64,000 bases of DNA from Granulosicoccus sp045110475 (GTDB lineage: Bacteria; Pseudomonadota; Gammaproteobacteria; Granulosicoccales; Granulosicoccaceae): contig JBGCGC010000139.1 of NCBI GenBank assembly GCA_045110475.1, positions 1-64,000 on the forward strand. Direction: 5' to 3'. The translations under genes and the position numbers were made by a program. Shown piece by piece: positions 17,588 through 26,848 of the stretch (its first letter is position 1; each line of letters starts with the position of its first letter). The notes beneath the pieces are model-generated. The model saw only the letters and a program-made list of their open reading frames with translations. It did no database searches and was not told the DNA's origin.

Positions 17588-18859
17588 ATGACTCTGCGAG
17601 TACGGCTTTTCCTTGTAACCCTGTTGCTGACGACCTTAACGAGTGGTCACAAAGCGTTTGCGCAGGATATCAATGTTCTGGCGGAATGCCGAGCGCAAAC
17701 CCAGGATGTTGACCTTGTTCACGCCTGCATGGACGATTACCTGGATGTGATGGATGGAAACATTCTGGCAATCACTGACTATATCGGACAATCACTGACT
17801 GACGAATTACTGACTGGTCTCAATTTGTCTCAGCAAGCGTTTGAGGAGTACCGCCGACAGAATTGCCTCTGGTATCTGGAATTTTCCACGCCTCGTGAGG
17901 AAGCCGACCAGATCGCAAAAAACTGTCTTGCCAGCATGTCGCAGCAGCGATTGCAGGAATTGCAGAATCTGGTCACCGCCGACGATCAATCACCCAGAAC
18001 GATCGCGGGCTTCTACGTCTATGGTGCTGGACGTAACTCTTTTCAGCCTTGCGACAGCGATGAGCGCTATTGGGTTGAAGGTGAGGCAGGCGCAGTTGGG
18101 CTCCTTCAGCAAACCTATTTGTCGGTGGCCTCTGACGAGCGGCAGCTTCTTCATGCGATTGTTGCAGGCAGTGTCAACAAGGAGCTTCAGTCTCCAGACG
18201 GGCACCAAGGTGTACTGGAATTGGGTAACCTTATCGAACTGCGTGTTCCAACAGACTCTGACTGTCAAATGCTCAGCCGCCCATTTGCGGAAATGACGGC
18301 TGCGGATATCGATGCAGCCGGGCAAAGCGGGGAAGTAGAGGACGATGAGCAAATTGAACAGGAAGAGCCTGAGCAGCAGCTCGTCGCCTATTTCGGTGCA
18401 TGGGTGGTGGATTGTGTCGAAATCACAGGCAGAAAATCCTGTGAGATTGAAGTTGCGTTGACGCAAAATGGTCTTGGCGAAGGAGCGCCGATTACTGACG
18501 ATAGTCCTGTGCTAACTCTGAATCGTTTGCCAAAAAGAAGTACATTTATGGAGCTGGCTTTTCCCGACCGGGAGATCGATTCCCCATCACTTATCCGCTG
18601 GCAAGTTGACGCTGAAGAGTTTGGTGATATCGTTAACTCAGAGATCCGGGTTGATCAGACGGGTGCTCGACAACTCATCAGTGAAAGTGAGTTCATGGAT
18701 GACAAGTTGTTGCCGATGATGATCATGGGTCGGGATATCACGATCAGCGTGCTTGGTTCGGTTGACGACGAAAACGGGGAACGCTTTCTCGCCACTCTAG
18801 ACGGGCTGACTCGATCGCTGGTATTCGCAGATGATTTTCTCAGAGACACGGTTCAGTAA
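17588..18859 (+). CDS. Secreted protein with LprI-like N-terminal domain
   Basis: 423 residues from the ATG at 17588, which starts a clear signal peptide (LFLVTLLLTTLTSG, cleaved near residue 25 after KAFA); a longer reading from 17441 is less likely. Residues about 28-120 carry the Cys-containing helical pattern of the LprI/DUF1311 lysozyme-inhibitor-like domain (CRAQTQD, HACMDDY, NCLWYLEFS, NCLASMSQQRLQEL). After an acidic linker, the C-terminal part contains GAWVVDC and KSCEIEVAL, reminiscent of the IalB (invasion-associated locus B) family; that second match is tentative. It is likely periplasmic. Confidence 0.6.
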   Translation: MTLRVRLFLVTLLLTTLTSGHKAFAQDINVLAECRAQTQDVDLVHACMDDYLDVMDGNILAITDYIGQSLTDELLTGLNLSQQAFEEYRRQNCLWYLEFSTPREEADQIAKNCLASMSQQRLQELQNLVTADDQSPRTIAGFYVYGAGRNSFQPCDSDERYWVEGEAGAVGLLQQTYLSVASDERQLLHAIVAGSVNKELQSPDGHQGVLELGNLIELRVPTDSDCQMLSRPFAEMTAADIDAAGQSGEVEDDEQIEQEEPEQQLVAYFGAWVVDCVEITGRKSCEIEVALTQNGLGEGAPITDDSPVLTLNRLPKRSTFMELAFPDREIDSPSLIRWQVDAEEFGDIVNSEIRVDQTGARQLISESEFMDDKLLPMMIMGRDITISVLGSVDDENGERFLATLDGLTRSLVFADDFLRDTVQ

Positions 18860-18921
18860 TAGCTGTTTCTTGCTGGTTCGACCATGTCGGATCGGGTACC
18901 AGAGGCAACAACCCAGCATCA

Positions 18922-19638
18922 ATGCCTGAATCCCCCGCCATGCCCCGACTATCTCGTACCGAACCGACGCCCAGTGGCAAATTCCGGGCGTGGGTGTTTG
19001 CCGGAGGGGACTTTCAGCCTGAGGGATTCGACCATGCCTGGCTAAGCGAAGGCGATATGATTGTCGGGGTGGATCATGGCATCGCACATTGTCTTGATAC
19101 AGGATTGGTTCCCGATGTCATTATTGGCGACTTCGATAGCGTTGATTCATCCGTGTTGAGTGACCGCAGGCTGACGGATGTCACACGTAAAATCTACCCT
19201 GCTCGCAAGGCCAGTAGTGATCTGGAGCTGGCGCTGGATTGGCTGTCCGATATCGAAGTAGATCGCGTCATTGTGATGGGCATCTCTGGTGGCCGAAGCG
19301 ATCACCATCTTATCAACTGGATGTTGCCTGCTCAGCAACGTTGGTCGTTTGCCATGGAGTTGATAGACCGTACGGTGCATGCGCATGTTGTCACACCACG
19401 GCATGCTCTGAATACATCGGCCCAGGTTGGTCAGACCATCAGCCTGATGCCTTTGCCAGAAGCATCTGGTGTTTGTACGGCAGGCCTTGAATACGCCTTG
19501 CATGATGCCCGGATGTGTGTCGGAACCAGTCTGGGTCTAAGTAATGTCGCTTCGCAAGAGACGATCAGCGTAACGATTAGTCAGGGCGGTTTGCTTGTAT
19601 TTCTCGTGAACACGCATAACATGCCTACAACAGATTAA
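18922..19638 (+). CDS. thiN: Thiamine pyrophosphokinase
   Basis: 238 residues. Transfers pyrophosphate from ATP to thiamine, making TPP directly. Family motifs are visible: VGVDHGI, the catalytic GDFDS (about residues 72-76), KASSDLELALDW (metal and substrate region) and GISGGRSDHHL. The C-terminal beta-sandwich follows. It is close to the thiBPQ transporter, so the window holds a thiamine salvage set. It ends 16 bp before the threonine aldolase gene on the same strand. The first 15 residues are not conserved-looking and the start could be the second ATG. Confidence 0.9.
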   Translation: MPESPAMPRLSRTEPTPSGKFRAWVFAGGDFQPEGFDHAWLSEGDMIVGVDHGIAHCLDTGLVPDVIIGDFDSVDSSVLSDRRLTDVTRKIYPARKASSDLELALDWLSDIEVDRVIVMGISGGRSDHHLINWMLPAQQRWSFAMELIDRTVHAHVVTPRHALNTSAQVGQTISLMPLPEASGVCTAGLEYALHDARMCVGTSLGLSNVASQETISVTISQGGLLVFLVNTHNMPTTD

Positions 19639-19654
19639 GGCTTGCGGGTAGCCA

Positions 19655-20704
19655 ATGAACAGATTGATTGATGTACGCAGCGATACTGTCACGCAACCGA
19701 GTGCTGCGATGCGAAAGGCCATGATGGATGCGCCGGTCGGCGATGATGTTTATGGCGATGATCCGAGTGTGAATCAACTGCAGGATTTTGCCGCCGAATT
19801 GCTGGGTCATGAAGCGGCCCTGTTCATGCCCACGGGCACTCAGTCCAATCTGGTCGCTTTACTGACTCATTGCCAACGTGGCGACGAGTATATCGTCGGT
19901 GCCGATGCGCATACCTATAAATACGAGGGAGGCGGTGCTGCCGCCCTGGGCGGAATTCAGCCGCAACCCATGCCGTTCGATAACAATGGCGGCCTTGATC
20001 TGGCAATTGTCGCCAGTCTGATTAAGGAGGACGATGTCCACTTTGCGCGTACTCGGCTTCTGTGTCTGGAGAACTCCCAGCATGGCCGTGTGCAGTCCTT
20101 GCATAGCATGCAGTCAACGAAGGTATTTGCCAGCGACCACGGCTTGCAATTGCACCTTGACGGCGCACGTATGGCCAATGCAGCGGTTCATCTAGGGGTC
20201 GATCTCAAGTCGATCGCGCAGTGTTTTGACACCGTGTCCTTGTGTCTGTCTAAAGGTTTGGGTGCGCCAGTGGGGTCGTTGCTTCTTGGTCGACGTGAGT
20301 TCATTGATGAGGCCAGACGCTGGCGCAAGGTAACTGGTGGTGGAATGCGACAAGCCGGAATTGTTGCAGCTGCCGGGATGCTTGCTCTGACTGACGGGGT
20401 GGCGAGACTGCACGAAGACCATGAAAATGCTTTAAGTCTGGCGCATAAGCTGGACGGGCTTGATGGTGTTAGCGTGCGCGAAGGCTGGACACAAACCAAT
20501 ATGGTCTGGCTTGATCTTGAGCACGCGGTAGGTGAAGCACTCAAGGATCACGCAAGACAGTCAGGTGTGTTGCTCTCTGCGTCAGGAAAAAAGTGCCGAA
20601 TCGTAACTCATCTGGATATAAGTTCAAACGACATTGATACTATTTCAAAAGCCATCAGGCGTTTCTTTGCCAGTGAGGATTACGCAAGATTGCGGGTTGC
20701 CTGA
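19655..20704 (+). CDS. ltaE: Low-specificity L-threonine aldolase
   Basis: 349 residues, PLP-dependent fold type I. Cleaves L-threonine or allo-threonine to glycine and acetaldehyde in the cytoplasm. Visible motifs: DVRSDTVTQP at the start, VGDDVYGDDPSVNQL, FMPTGTQSN, HLDGARMANA and the PLP lysine K200 in LSKGLGAPVGS. The length is normal for the family. It lies 16 bp after thiN and converges with thiQ, with only 10 bp between the stops. Confidence 0.93.
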   Translation: MNRLIDVRSDTVTQPSAAMRKAMMDAPVGDDVYGDDPSVNQLQDFAAELLGHEAALFMPTGTQSNLVALLTHCQRGDEYIVGADAHTYKYEGGGAAALGGIQPQPMPFDNNGGLDLAIVASLIKEDDVHFARTRLLCLENSQHGRVQSLHSMQSTKVFASDHGLQLHLDGARMANAAVHLGVDLKSIAQCFDTVSLCLSKGLGAPVGSLLLGRREFIDEARRWRKVTGGGMRQAGIVAAAGMLALTDGVARLHEDHENALSLAHKLDGLDGVSVREGWTQTNMVWLDLEHAVGEALKDHARQSGVLLSASGKKCRIVTHLDISSNDIDTISKAIRRFFASEDYARLRVA

Positions 20705-20714
20705 GTGTCGTAAA

Positions 20715-21377
20715 TCAAAAGCTTTTTGGTTGTAAATAATCGTCCCGCAGCACGACCTTGTTGGTTTGCATATCCAGAATTGAGGCGTTTAGCGCAGTGG
20801 CGTCCTGTTGATCATGAGTAATCATGATGACACAGGGCTTGTATTTTCCTATCAGTTCTTTCAATAGCTGGATCATCTCGCTACGTGTCGTCGCGTCCAA
20901 TGCACTGAATGGCTCGTCCAGCAATAACACCGGTTTTTGTCTAAGCAGGCAACGCGCCAACGCGACACGTTGTTGTTCTCCACCAGAGAGTTGTGGAGGC
21001 TTCTTATTGTCATATTTGGCAAGGCCAACATCATTCAAGACGCTGGAGATACGCTGCCGGTCTGACGCTGACAACGACAGGTTGGGTGCAATGCCCAGTG
21101 CGATGTTTTTCCATACCGAAAGATGGTTAAACAGATTGTGTTGCTGGAATAATGTAGTGATTGGACGTTGTGCCGGTTGAAGTGGTACCAGCGATTGCCC
21201 ATTCCATAGAATGTCACCGCTGTCGGGCTGGATGAATCCACCAATCAGGTTTAGCAAGGTGCTTTTACCTGAACCGCTTCTTCCCAACAGCGCATAGGCT
21301 CCGTGCGTTTGCAAACTGAATGAAAACTGCCAGTGTCTATCGGCCAGCGAAAGACTGGCGTTATCCAGTGATAGCAT
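20715..21377 (-). CDS. thiQ: Thiamine ABC transporter ATP-binding protein
   Basis: 220 residues. Walker A GRSGSGKST, signature LSGGEQQRVALAR, Walker B LLLDEPFSALD and a switch histidine (MITHDQQDA) are all present. It powers uptake of thiamine, TPP or related compounds. It overlaps the end of thiP by 17 bp, as the last gene of the thiBPQ operon. Confidence 0.93.
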   Translation of the reverse strand: MLSLDNASLSLADRHWQFSFSLQTHGAYALLGRSGSGKSTLLNLIGGFIQPDSGDILWNGQSLVPLQPAQRPITTLFQQHNLFNHLSVWKNIALGIAPNLSLSASDRQRISSVLNDVGLAKYDNKKPPQLSGGEQQRVALARCLLRQKPVLLLDEPFSALDATTRSEMIQLLKELIGKYKPCVIMITHDQQDATALNASILDMQTNKVVLRDDYLQPKSF

Positions 21378-23055
21378 TTGCTTTACCGCCTATCAGTCGT
21401 TGCAACAACAGGAAGAGCGCAAAACACAATAGCAATAGCAGTCCTGCTGTGACAGCAGCTTCTTCCAGACGATAGCTGCCGATCCGTTGATATAGCAACA
21501 GTGGCAGTGTTGTTACCTGTTTTGAGCCAAAAAGAGCGATTGCACTAAGATCACCTGCCGACAAGGTCGCAGCAAAGGCAAATGCCATGGCCATGGGTTT
21601 TCTCAACTGCGGCCAGTCGATATGTCTCCAGCGAGAGAAACCTTGTATGCCTAATGCCTGAATTAATTTGTCGTGCTGGCTGGCGGTTCGCATCACGGGT
21701 GTATCCATGATGCGAAGCACGAAGGGCAAGGCCATTAGGCTGTTTATCAAAATCACCAGTAGCAATGCGATAGAGAACACATCGGCATAGGGACGCAGTA
21801 GAAGGAATAGTCCCGTGCCTAGCACCACCGGAGGAATGATGAGGATCATGTTGCCAGCAAGCTGAAGCCACTGTCCACTATGGGTTAGATTCAGTCGTAT
21901 GCGTAAGTGTCTGGCAGTCACGAGCAGTCCCGTTGCGAGTGTGACTGACACGATAGCAGCGCACAGTGCAGCGACTGATGTATTAGCTACTGCCCTGAGG
22001 GTCGCAGGGTCGGTAACGACTTTTACGGTACTTGAATTGATGCCGGACAAAACAAGCGCTACCAATGGGGCGATAACAAACACAGTGGCTATTCCTATAA
22101 GCAGGACATTGACAAGCCGTTGTATCGGACTATCCCAGAGTGCTACGTGTAATAACAAGTCTGGCGTCTTTTTTGAGGGTTTCAGACTAAAAGCTGCCAC
22201 GCTCTGGAAACCCAGATCGGTATCTGTTTTAAATAGCGTGGACAGAAACGTCAATACCAGGCAGATTCCGAGCTGAATACAGGCGAGTGTCACAGCCATG
22301 GGTATGTCAAAATCAAATCGTAATGATTGAAAAATGGCAACCTCGATGGTGGTCGCACGCGGTCCGCCACCTAACGTCATAACGATGGCAAAGCTGGTAA
22401 AGCACAAGGTAAAAACGAGCAATGCGAGTCCGGGGAGCTGGCCTTTCAGTGTAGGCCATTCTATCAATCGCCAAATCGAAAATTGACTCATGCCCAGTTG
22501 CCTGGCAAGTCGCCAGTTGGTTTGTGGAATGGCTTCCAATGACATAAGCATGACCCTGACAGCCAAAGGCATATTGAAAAACACATGCGCAATCAGGATA
22601 GCGGTGAGACCATAGAAGGCCGGAGGTTCTAGCCCTGCAAGATCCCTTAGTTGACTAAGCCAGCCGGTTCTTCCATAGATAGCAACGATGCCGTAGATAG
22701 CCACGATCGTGGGAATGACCAGCGACAGGCTGAACAAGGTAACGATCAGGCTGCGCGCGGGGAACCGTGGAGTGTGTGCCAATGCCAGTGCAACAGGTAG
22801 AGCAAACCCCAGCGACAGAACGGTAGACAGCAATGCCTGATAAAGACTGAAGCGGATGATCCGTTGTGTGTAGGTGTCAGCAAGTGCATTTGCCCAATTG
22901 ATGGTCCCTGCCTCGACAATCATGCTGGCTAGCGGCAAAAGTGTTAGCGCAGCAATGACGATCAGGGCAAGTGCACCACTGAACCACCAGGGCCAGGTAC
23001 GGGGGTGGCCGTGATGGCGGGTGTCGTTCACTGAGCTGAGGAAGATTCCAGCCAC
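21361..23055 (-). CDS. thiP: Thiamine ABC transporter permease
   Basis: 564 residues, a double-length permease with two BPD_transp_1 halves, as usual for ThiP. EAA-loop-like motifs occur in each half (EAIPQTNWRLARQLGMS and LIQALGIQGFSRW). Two GTG starts are possible: 23055, which overlaps thiB by 28 bp, and 23031, which gives a 4-bp GTGA overlap with the thiB stop and would be typical of coupled translation. The outer coordinate is given here. Membrane channel of the thiamine importer. Confidence 0.92.
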   Translation of the reverse strand: MAGIFLSSVNDTRHHGHPRTWPWWFSGALALIVIAALTLLPLASMIVEAGTINWANALADTYTQRIIRFSLYQALLSTVLSLGFALPVALALAHTPRFPARSLIVTLFSLSLVIPTIVAIYGIVAIYGRTGWLSQLRDLAGLEPPAFYGLTAILIAHVFFNMPLAVRVMLMSLEAIPQTNWRLARQLGMSQFSIWRLIEWPTLKGQLPGLALLVFTLCFTSFAIVMTLGGGPRATTIEVAIFQSLRFDFDIPMAVTLACIQLGICLVLTFLSTLFKTDTDLGFQSVAAFSLKPSKKTPDLLLHVALWDSPIQRLVNVLLIGIATVFVIAPLVALVLSGINSSTVKVVTDPATLRAVANTSVAALCAAIVSVTLATGLLVTARHLRIRLNLTHSGQWLQLAGNMILIIPPVVLGTGLFLLLRPYADVFSIALLLVILINSLMALPFVLRIMDTPVMRTASQHDKLIQALGIQGFSRWRHIDWPQLRKPMAMAFAFAATLSAGDLSAIALFGSKQVTTLPLLLYQRIGSYRLEEAAVTAGLLLLLCFALFLLLQRLIGGKANAITG

Positions 23056-24098
23056 TCATTGATCCATTGCTTGCGGTTGTCTCTTACTTCCTCGGTGGGG
23101 ATCAGTAAGGTACTTGCTGGCTGAATCAGTTTTGCAAACGAGGCTGGCATGGCATCATCGAGATCAACAACCGGATACATGACGTTTCCCAAAGGTATAG
23201 CGCTTTGTGCATCCTGGCTCACCAGATAATTCAGGAATTGAGTGCCCAGTTCCTTGTTAGTGGATCTTTCGAGCAGTGCTGCAACCTCAACCTGCAGATA
23301 GTGTCCTTCGTCAAAAGCTGCGGCCTGGTAGCGATCGGTTTTGTCTACTTCCATGTGATAGCCCGGGGACGTGCTGTAGCTGAGTACCATGGGTGCTTCC
23401 CCATTGAGAAACAAAGAAAAGTAGGCTTCGCTCCAACCTTTGGTGACTGTGACAATACGCGATTGAAGCGCTGACCATTTTTCATCTGCCTGATCACCAT
23501 ACACAGACTTCATCCACAGAAGCAGGCCCAGTCCCGGTGTGCTGGTGCGTGGATCCTGAATGATGATCTTGACATCATCGGGTGCGTTAATGAGCGCTTC
23601 GAAGCTCTCTGGTGGTGTCTCCAGGGCCTGCGTGTCGTAGATAAACGCAAAGTAGCCGTAGTCGAAGGGTACAAATGTTTCTGAATCCCAGTCGATAGGT
23701 AGTTTCAGTTCCGTTGTATCGACACCCGATGGTGCAAGCAATCCGGTATCTTCTGCAATTGCCATGAGATTGGTATCCAGTCCCAATACGACGTCAGCAG
23801 AGGTGTTTTCTCCCTCCAGCTGTACGCGATTCAGGATGCCTGCGGAGCTGTCCAGTGCCACGAACTCAACGGTGCAGTCGCCGCATTGTTTCTCAAAGCC
23901 TTCTTTGATCGCCGGACCTGGTCCCCATTCGGCTGTAAATGAATCGTAGGTGTAGACGGTGAGATTTCTATCTGCAGAATGTGCCGCGGGTGTGCTGGCG
24001 GCGAGCAAGATGGTCAGGGCAAGTGATGTGTATGCCAGGCTCCGTGCTTGCGATAACGAATTCGAGGTCAGGCTGCTAAATCGGGTCATGATCATCAT
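23028..24098 (-). CDS. thiB: Thiamine ABC transporter periplasmic binding protein
   Basis: 356 residues with a signal peptide (hydrophobic core SLALTILLAAS, cleavage near AAHSA). The mature part begins LTVYTYDSF, as in ThiB, and contains GLDTNLMA, PFDYGYFAF, QDPRTSTPGLG and VLSYSTSPGYH, which match the thiamine-binding family. First gene of thiBPQ and directly behind a TPP riboswitch. Three ATG codons (24098, 24095 and 24089) lie close together; the true start among them is unclear. Confidence 0.94.
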   Translation of the reverse strand: MMIMTRFSSLTSNSLSQARSLAYTSLALTILLAASTPAAHSADRNLTVYTYDSFTAEWGPGPAIKEGFEKQCGDCTVEFVALDSSAGILNRVQLEGENTSADVVLGLDTNLMAIAEDTGLLAPSGVDTTELKLPIDWDSETFVPFDYGYFAFIYDTQALETPPESFEALINAPDDVKIIIQDPRTSTPGLGLLLWMKSVYGDQADEKWSALQSRIVTVTKGWSEAYFSLFLNGEAPMVLSYSTSPGYHMEVDKTDRYQAAAFDEGHYLQVEVAALLERSTNKELGTQFLNYLVSQDAQSAIPLGNVMYPVVDLDDAMPASFAKLIQPASTLLIPTEEVRDNRKQWINEWLESSSAQ

Positions 24099-24136
24099 TG
24101 TCGGTAGTTACAAGGGTGATGACCTGACGGTGCTTT

Positions 24137-24234
24137 AACTCAATCCCTACGCCGGTATTAACCAGATCAGGTTCCGCGGGTTGTCCCGACGTTAAAATCG
24201 TCGGACTCTCAGCTTTACAGCACCCCGTTGAGTC
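24137..24234 (-). promoter_or_regulatory. TPP riboswitch (THI element) upstream of thiB
   Basis: Read on the minus strand, the RNA shows the invariant TPP aptamer blocks in order: CGGGGTGC, CTGAGAG, ACCCGC, GAACCTGATC, TGGTTAATACC and GCGTAGGGA, closed by a GACTCAA/TTGAGTT terminal stem. The variable P3a arm is TCCGACGATTTTAACGTCGGG. It lies about 40 nt before the thiB start codons, so TPP binding should repress thiBPQ, most likely by blocking translation since no clear T-run terminator is seen. Confidence 0.96.
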
Positions 24235-24311
24235 ATCATGTTTAGGTGGTTTTTACGCCACCACGTTATTGTGAGGCCTGAGGCGGCGCTATGCAAGGGG
24301 GATGGAGATGC

Positions 24312-25199
24312 CTATTTCCTGCGATAAACGCGCCGTGAGCCGTCTATTTGTCTATTAAAACGTTTGTAGTTCCAGACGTACTGTTCAGGGCAAAGGGCGA
24401 TGCAACGTTCCACATCCCGGTTTACGGCAGTTGCTGACACGGTCAGATCATCGTCGTAGATGTCGGGATCGGCTGGCAAGTAATGAACTTGCCAACCTTG
24501 AGCCCCGGGCAGACGTTCAGCGAATGTGAAAATAACCTGTGCCTTGCTGCGTGCCGCAAGACGGGATAACAGGGTCATCGTTAATGCGGGATGTTGAAAA
24601 AAAGGTACGAACACACCGTTGTCCGTATCAGGTTCCTGATCTGGCAGAATACCGACAGTTCCCCCGTTCTTGAGTATTTTTAGCCCCTTGCGAATACCGC
24701 CCGCATCGAGAGTAGCGGCCTGCCCACCAAGATGTGCTCGCCATTTCAGCAGCAGCGGTTCGAGTGAAAGGCGGCGAGGGCTTCGATAAAAGTAGGTGAA
24801 GTCTGTAGCGCGGGACACGACCATCGTACAAATTTCCCAGTTACCCATATGTGGAGACACCAGAATGAGTCCTCGCGGCGAGGCTAGTGCTTCCCGCAGC
24901 AATGTGCCCCCGCGGCGTTCACCAACCCGTTTGTAGGTTTCCTCTGTCGAGCGGTGCCAGACCCAGGCACACTCGGTAGCCAGTTGGCCTGTATGAAGCA
25001 GACTCCGGTAGGCCATTTTACCTCGGTCAATTTCACTTTTCTCAGGGAAACACAGCTGGAGATTTGTTTCGGTCACCTGGCGGGAGCGACTGTTTGTTAT
25101 CCAGGCAATACGCGCGATGAATACGCCAAGTGCCCGATTTAGCGACAGTGGCAGCAGACTAAGCAAGCGTGCAAGCAGACTAATGAGGCGCGCGATCAT
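24312..25199 (-). CDS. Lipid A biosynthesis acyltransferase (LpxL/HtrB family)
   Basis: 295 residues. An N-terminal membrane helix (about 4-32) is followed by the acyltransferase core with the HX4E motif HMGNWE (His117, Glu122), FYRSPRR and GILPDQEP. These enzymes add a secondary acyl chain to lipid A at the inner membrane. LpxL and LpxM cannot be separated by eye. It is divergent from the rhodanese gene. Confidence 0.9.
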   Translation of the reverse strand: MIARLISLLARLLSLLPLSLNRALGVFIARIAWITNSRSRQVTETNLQLCFPEKSEIDRGKMAYRSLLHTGQLATECAWVWHRSTEETYKRVGERRGGTLLREALASPRGLILVSPHMGNWEICTMVVSRATDFTYFYRSPRRLSLEPLLLKWRAHLGGQAATLDAGGIRKGLKILKNGGTVGILPDQEPDTDNGVFVPFFQHPALTMTLLSRLAARSKAQVIFTFAERLPGAQGWQVHYLPADPDIYDDDLTVSATAVNRDVERCIALCPEQYVWNYKRFNRQIDGSRRVYRRK

Positions 25200-25329
25200 T
25201 CAGGCAGACGTGGCACAGGTGCAATGAAGACAGACAAGTGTAGCCGGTGTGTGTGCGGCATGGCGAACAGTCTAGAATATTCGGCCAGCAAGACGGACGG
25301 AACTTGCGTTTCCTATCGAGTCATCAAGC

Positions 25330-25761
25330 ATGGATAACGACAACGAGCAATATTCCTCAATCAGCCCCAAGGATGCGTGGGCGATGATGCAGGCCAATCC
25401 GGGTGTGACGCTAATCGATGTCAGATCGGATATGGAGTTCCTGATGATCGGTCATCCGAAAGGGGCGGTTAATGTGCCCTTGATCGATGCACCAGAATGG
25501 ACAGTGGATGAGGCGTTTGTGGTCAATGTACGAAAAGCCTTGCTGGGCCGTGTGGCGGCTCGTGATCGGACCTCGCCCCCTCTGTTGTTGATCTGTCGGA
25601 GCGGAAATCGCTCTCGCGATGCGGCATTGATACTCAACCAGGAAGGTCTGTCAGAGGTTTATGTGATCCAGGATGGCTTTGAGGGACCACTGGATAACGA
25701 CCACCATCGAAACACGGTGGCCGGGTGGCGTTTTGAACAGCTACCTTGGGAGCAATGCTAG
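25330..25761 (+). CDS. Single-domain rhodanese-like protein
   Basis: 143 residues. The rhodanese fold is shown by VTLIDVRSDMEF (about 27-38), GHPKGAVNVPL and the active-site loop CRSGNRS, with the persulfide-forming Cys89. It would transfer sulfur or sense reactive sulfur in the cytoplasm. No signal peptide is seen. Monocistronic by context. The physiological sulfur acceptor is not apparent. Confidence 0.85.
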   Translation: MDNDNEQYSSISPKDAWAMMQANPGVTLIDVRSDMEFLMIGHPKGAVNVPLIDAPEWTVDEAFVVNVRKALLGRVAARDRTSPPLLLICRSGNRSRDAALILNQEGLSEVYVIQDGFEGPLDNDHHRNTVAGWRFEQLPWEQC

Positions 25762-26196
25762 CCTGAATTCTGCAACACTGCCTTCGGTCGCGTGAAATCA
25801 GGACCGAGAAAAAGACCTTCCTGCCCGCTCGGCACTTCGACATTAGGGGGTAATGGAAAAGTTTAGAGCGGGCAGATCCTTTAGGCTTAGACTTGACATC
25901 ATGTCAAGCCAAATAGCCCGAACCTCATGTTCGGGTTGAACCATCCTGGCTCTACAGACTAATGTGATCATCGATCGAGTTACTCTTCCCTGAGCAAGAC
26001 GTCCCTGTACTAGTCAACCAATCCGTGACACTTCCCTGTCGTGTTCCTACTGATCACCGTTGCAGTATGGACAGGTGTGGCATTGTTTACTATCGGAAAC
26101 GACCCATTTTCATGTCAGATATTACTGAGATTGAGGTAGGAAAATTCCTACGGTATTGTCTGATAAACCGCTGTTTGAAGAGTGGATGGAGAGTGA
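25762..26196. other. Intergenic region with several inverted repeats
   Basis: 435 bp between the rhodanese gene and dtd. It holds inverted repeats at 25821-25830 with 25866-25875 (CTGCCCGCTC/GAGCGGGCAG), at 25892-25908 (CTTGACAT-C-ATGTCAAG) and at 25917-25935 (CCCGAAC/GTTCGGG, 5-nt loop). Together they could form a folded leader or a small RNA. No protein-coding frame is convincing. Confidence 0.4.
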
Positions 26197-26640
26197 ATGA
26201 TCGCGTTAATTCAACGAGTTACTGAAGCATCGGTGACCGTTGGCGATGAGCGAATTGCATCGATTGGAGCTGGTATGTTGGCCTTTATTGGTGTGGAGGC
26301 CACCGATTCCGAACGCTCGGCCGAGCAACTTGCCCAGCGAATTCTCGGATACCGGATATTCGGTGACGAACAGGGCCGGATGAATCTTGACCTGATCGCA
26401 TCAGGCGGCCAGCTACTGCTGGTTCCGCAATTTACACTTGTTGCGGACACGCGCAAAGGTCGGCGCCCCGGGTTTTCCAGCGCTGCGAGTCCTGAGCAGG
26501 CAGCTTTGCTGTTTGACTATCTGGCAAATCACCTGAAGCCGCAAATAGAGAGACTTGGGCTCGGACGGTTTGGCGCGGATATGCAGGTGGCTCTGGTCAA
26601 CGATGGTCCGGTGACCTTCTGGCTGAAAGCTGAACCATGA
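26197..26640 (+). CDS. dtd: D-aminoacyl-tRNA deacylase
   Basis: 147 residues, normal for DTD. It removes D-amino acids (and glycine mischarged on tRNA-Ala) from tRNA. Visible motifs: ALIQRVTEASVTV at the start, QFTLVADTRKGRRPGF (the family's SQFTL here reads PQFTL) and NDGPVTFWL near the C-terminus, equivalent to the cross-subunit Gly-Pro motif. It has an ATG start with a GGAGAG ribosome site a few bases upstream (in TGGATGGAGAGTGA). Confidence 0.93.
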   Translation: MIALIQRVTEASVTVGDERIASIGAGMLAFIGVEATDSERSAEQLAQRILGYRIFGDEQGRMNLDLIASGGQLLLVPQFTLVADTRKGRRPGFSSAASPEQAALLFDYLANHLKPQIERLGLGRFGADMQVALVNDGPVTFWLKAEP

Positions 26641-26848
26641 CGACTGCCCCCAGTACCGCTTTTATGCCGTGCAGCGATACTGTGAAGATTCCATTGAAAG
26701 ACGCACAGGGTTCTTCAATATTCGGTGAAATACGCCAGCACGTAGAGAAGCGGTCCGCAGGGTAAGAGGGTGTATTGCCTTGTTTGCGGCGTTGAAGCTA
26801 TAAAGACGGGTCAGGACGGTGTATGCTTTCGCGCTTTTACGGGGGTTT

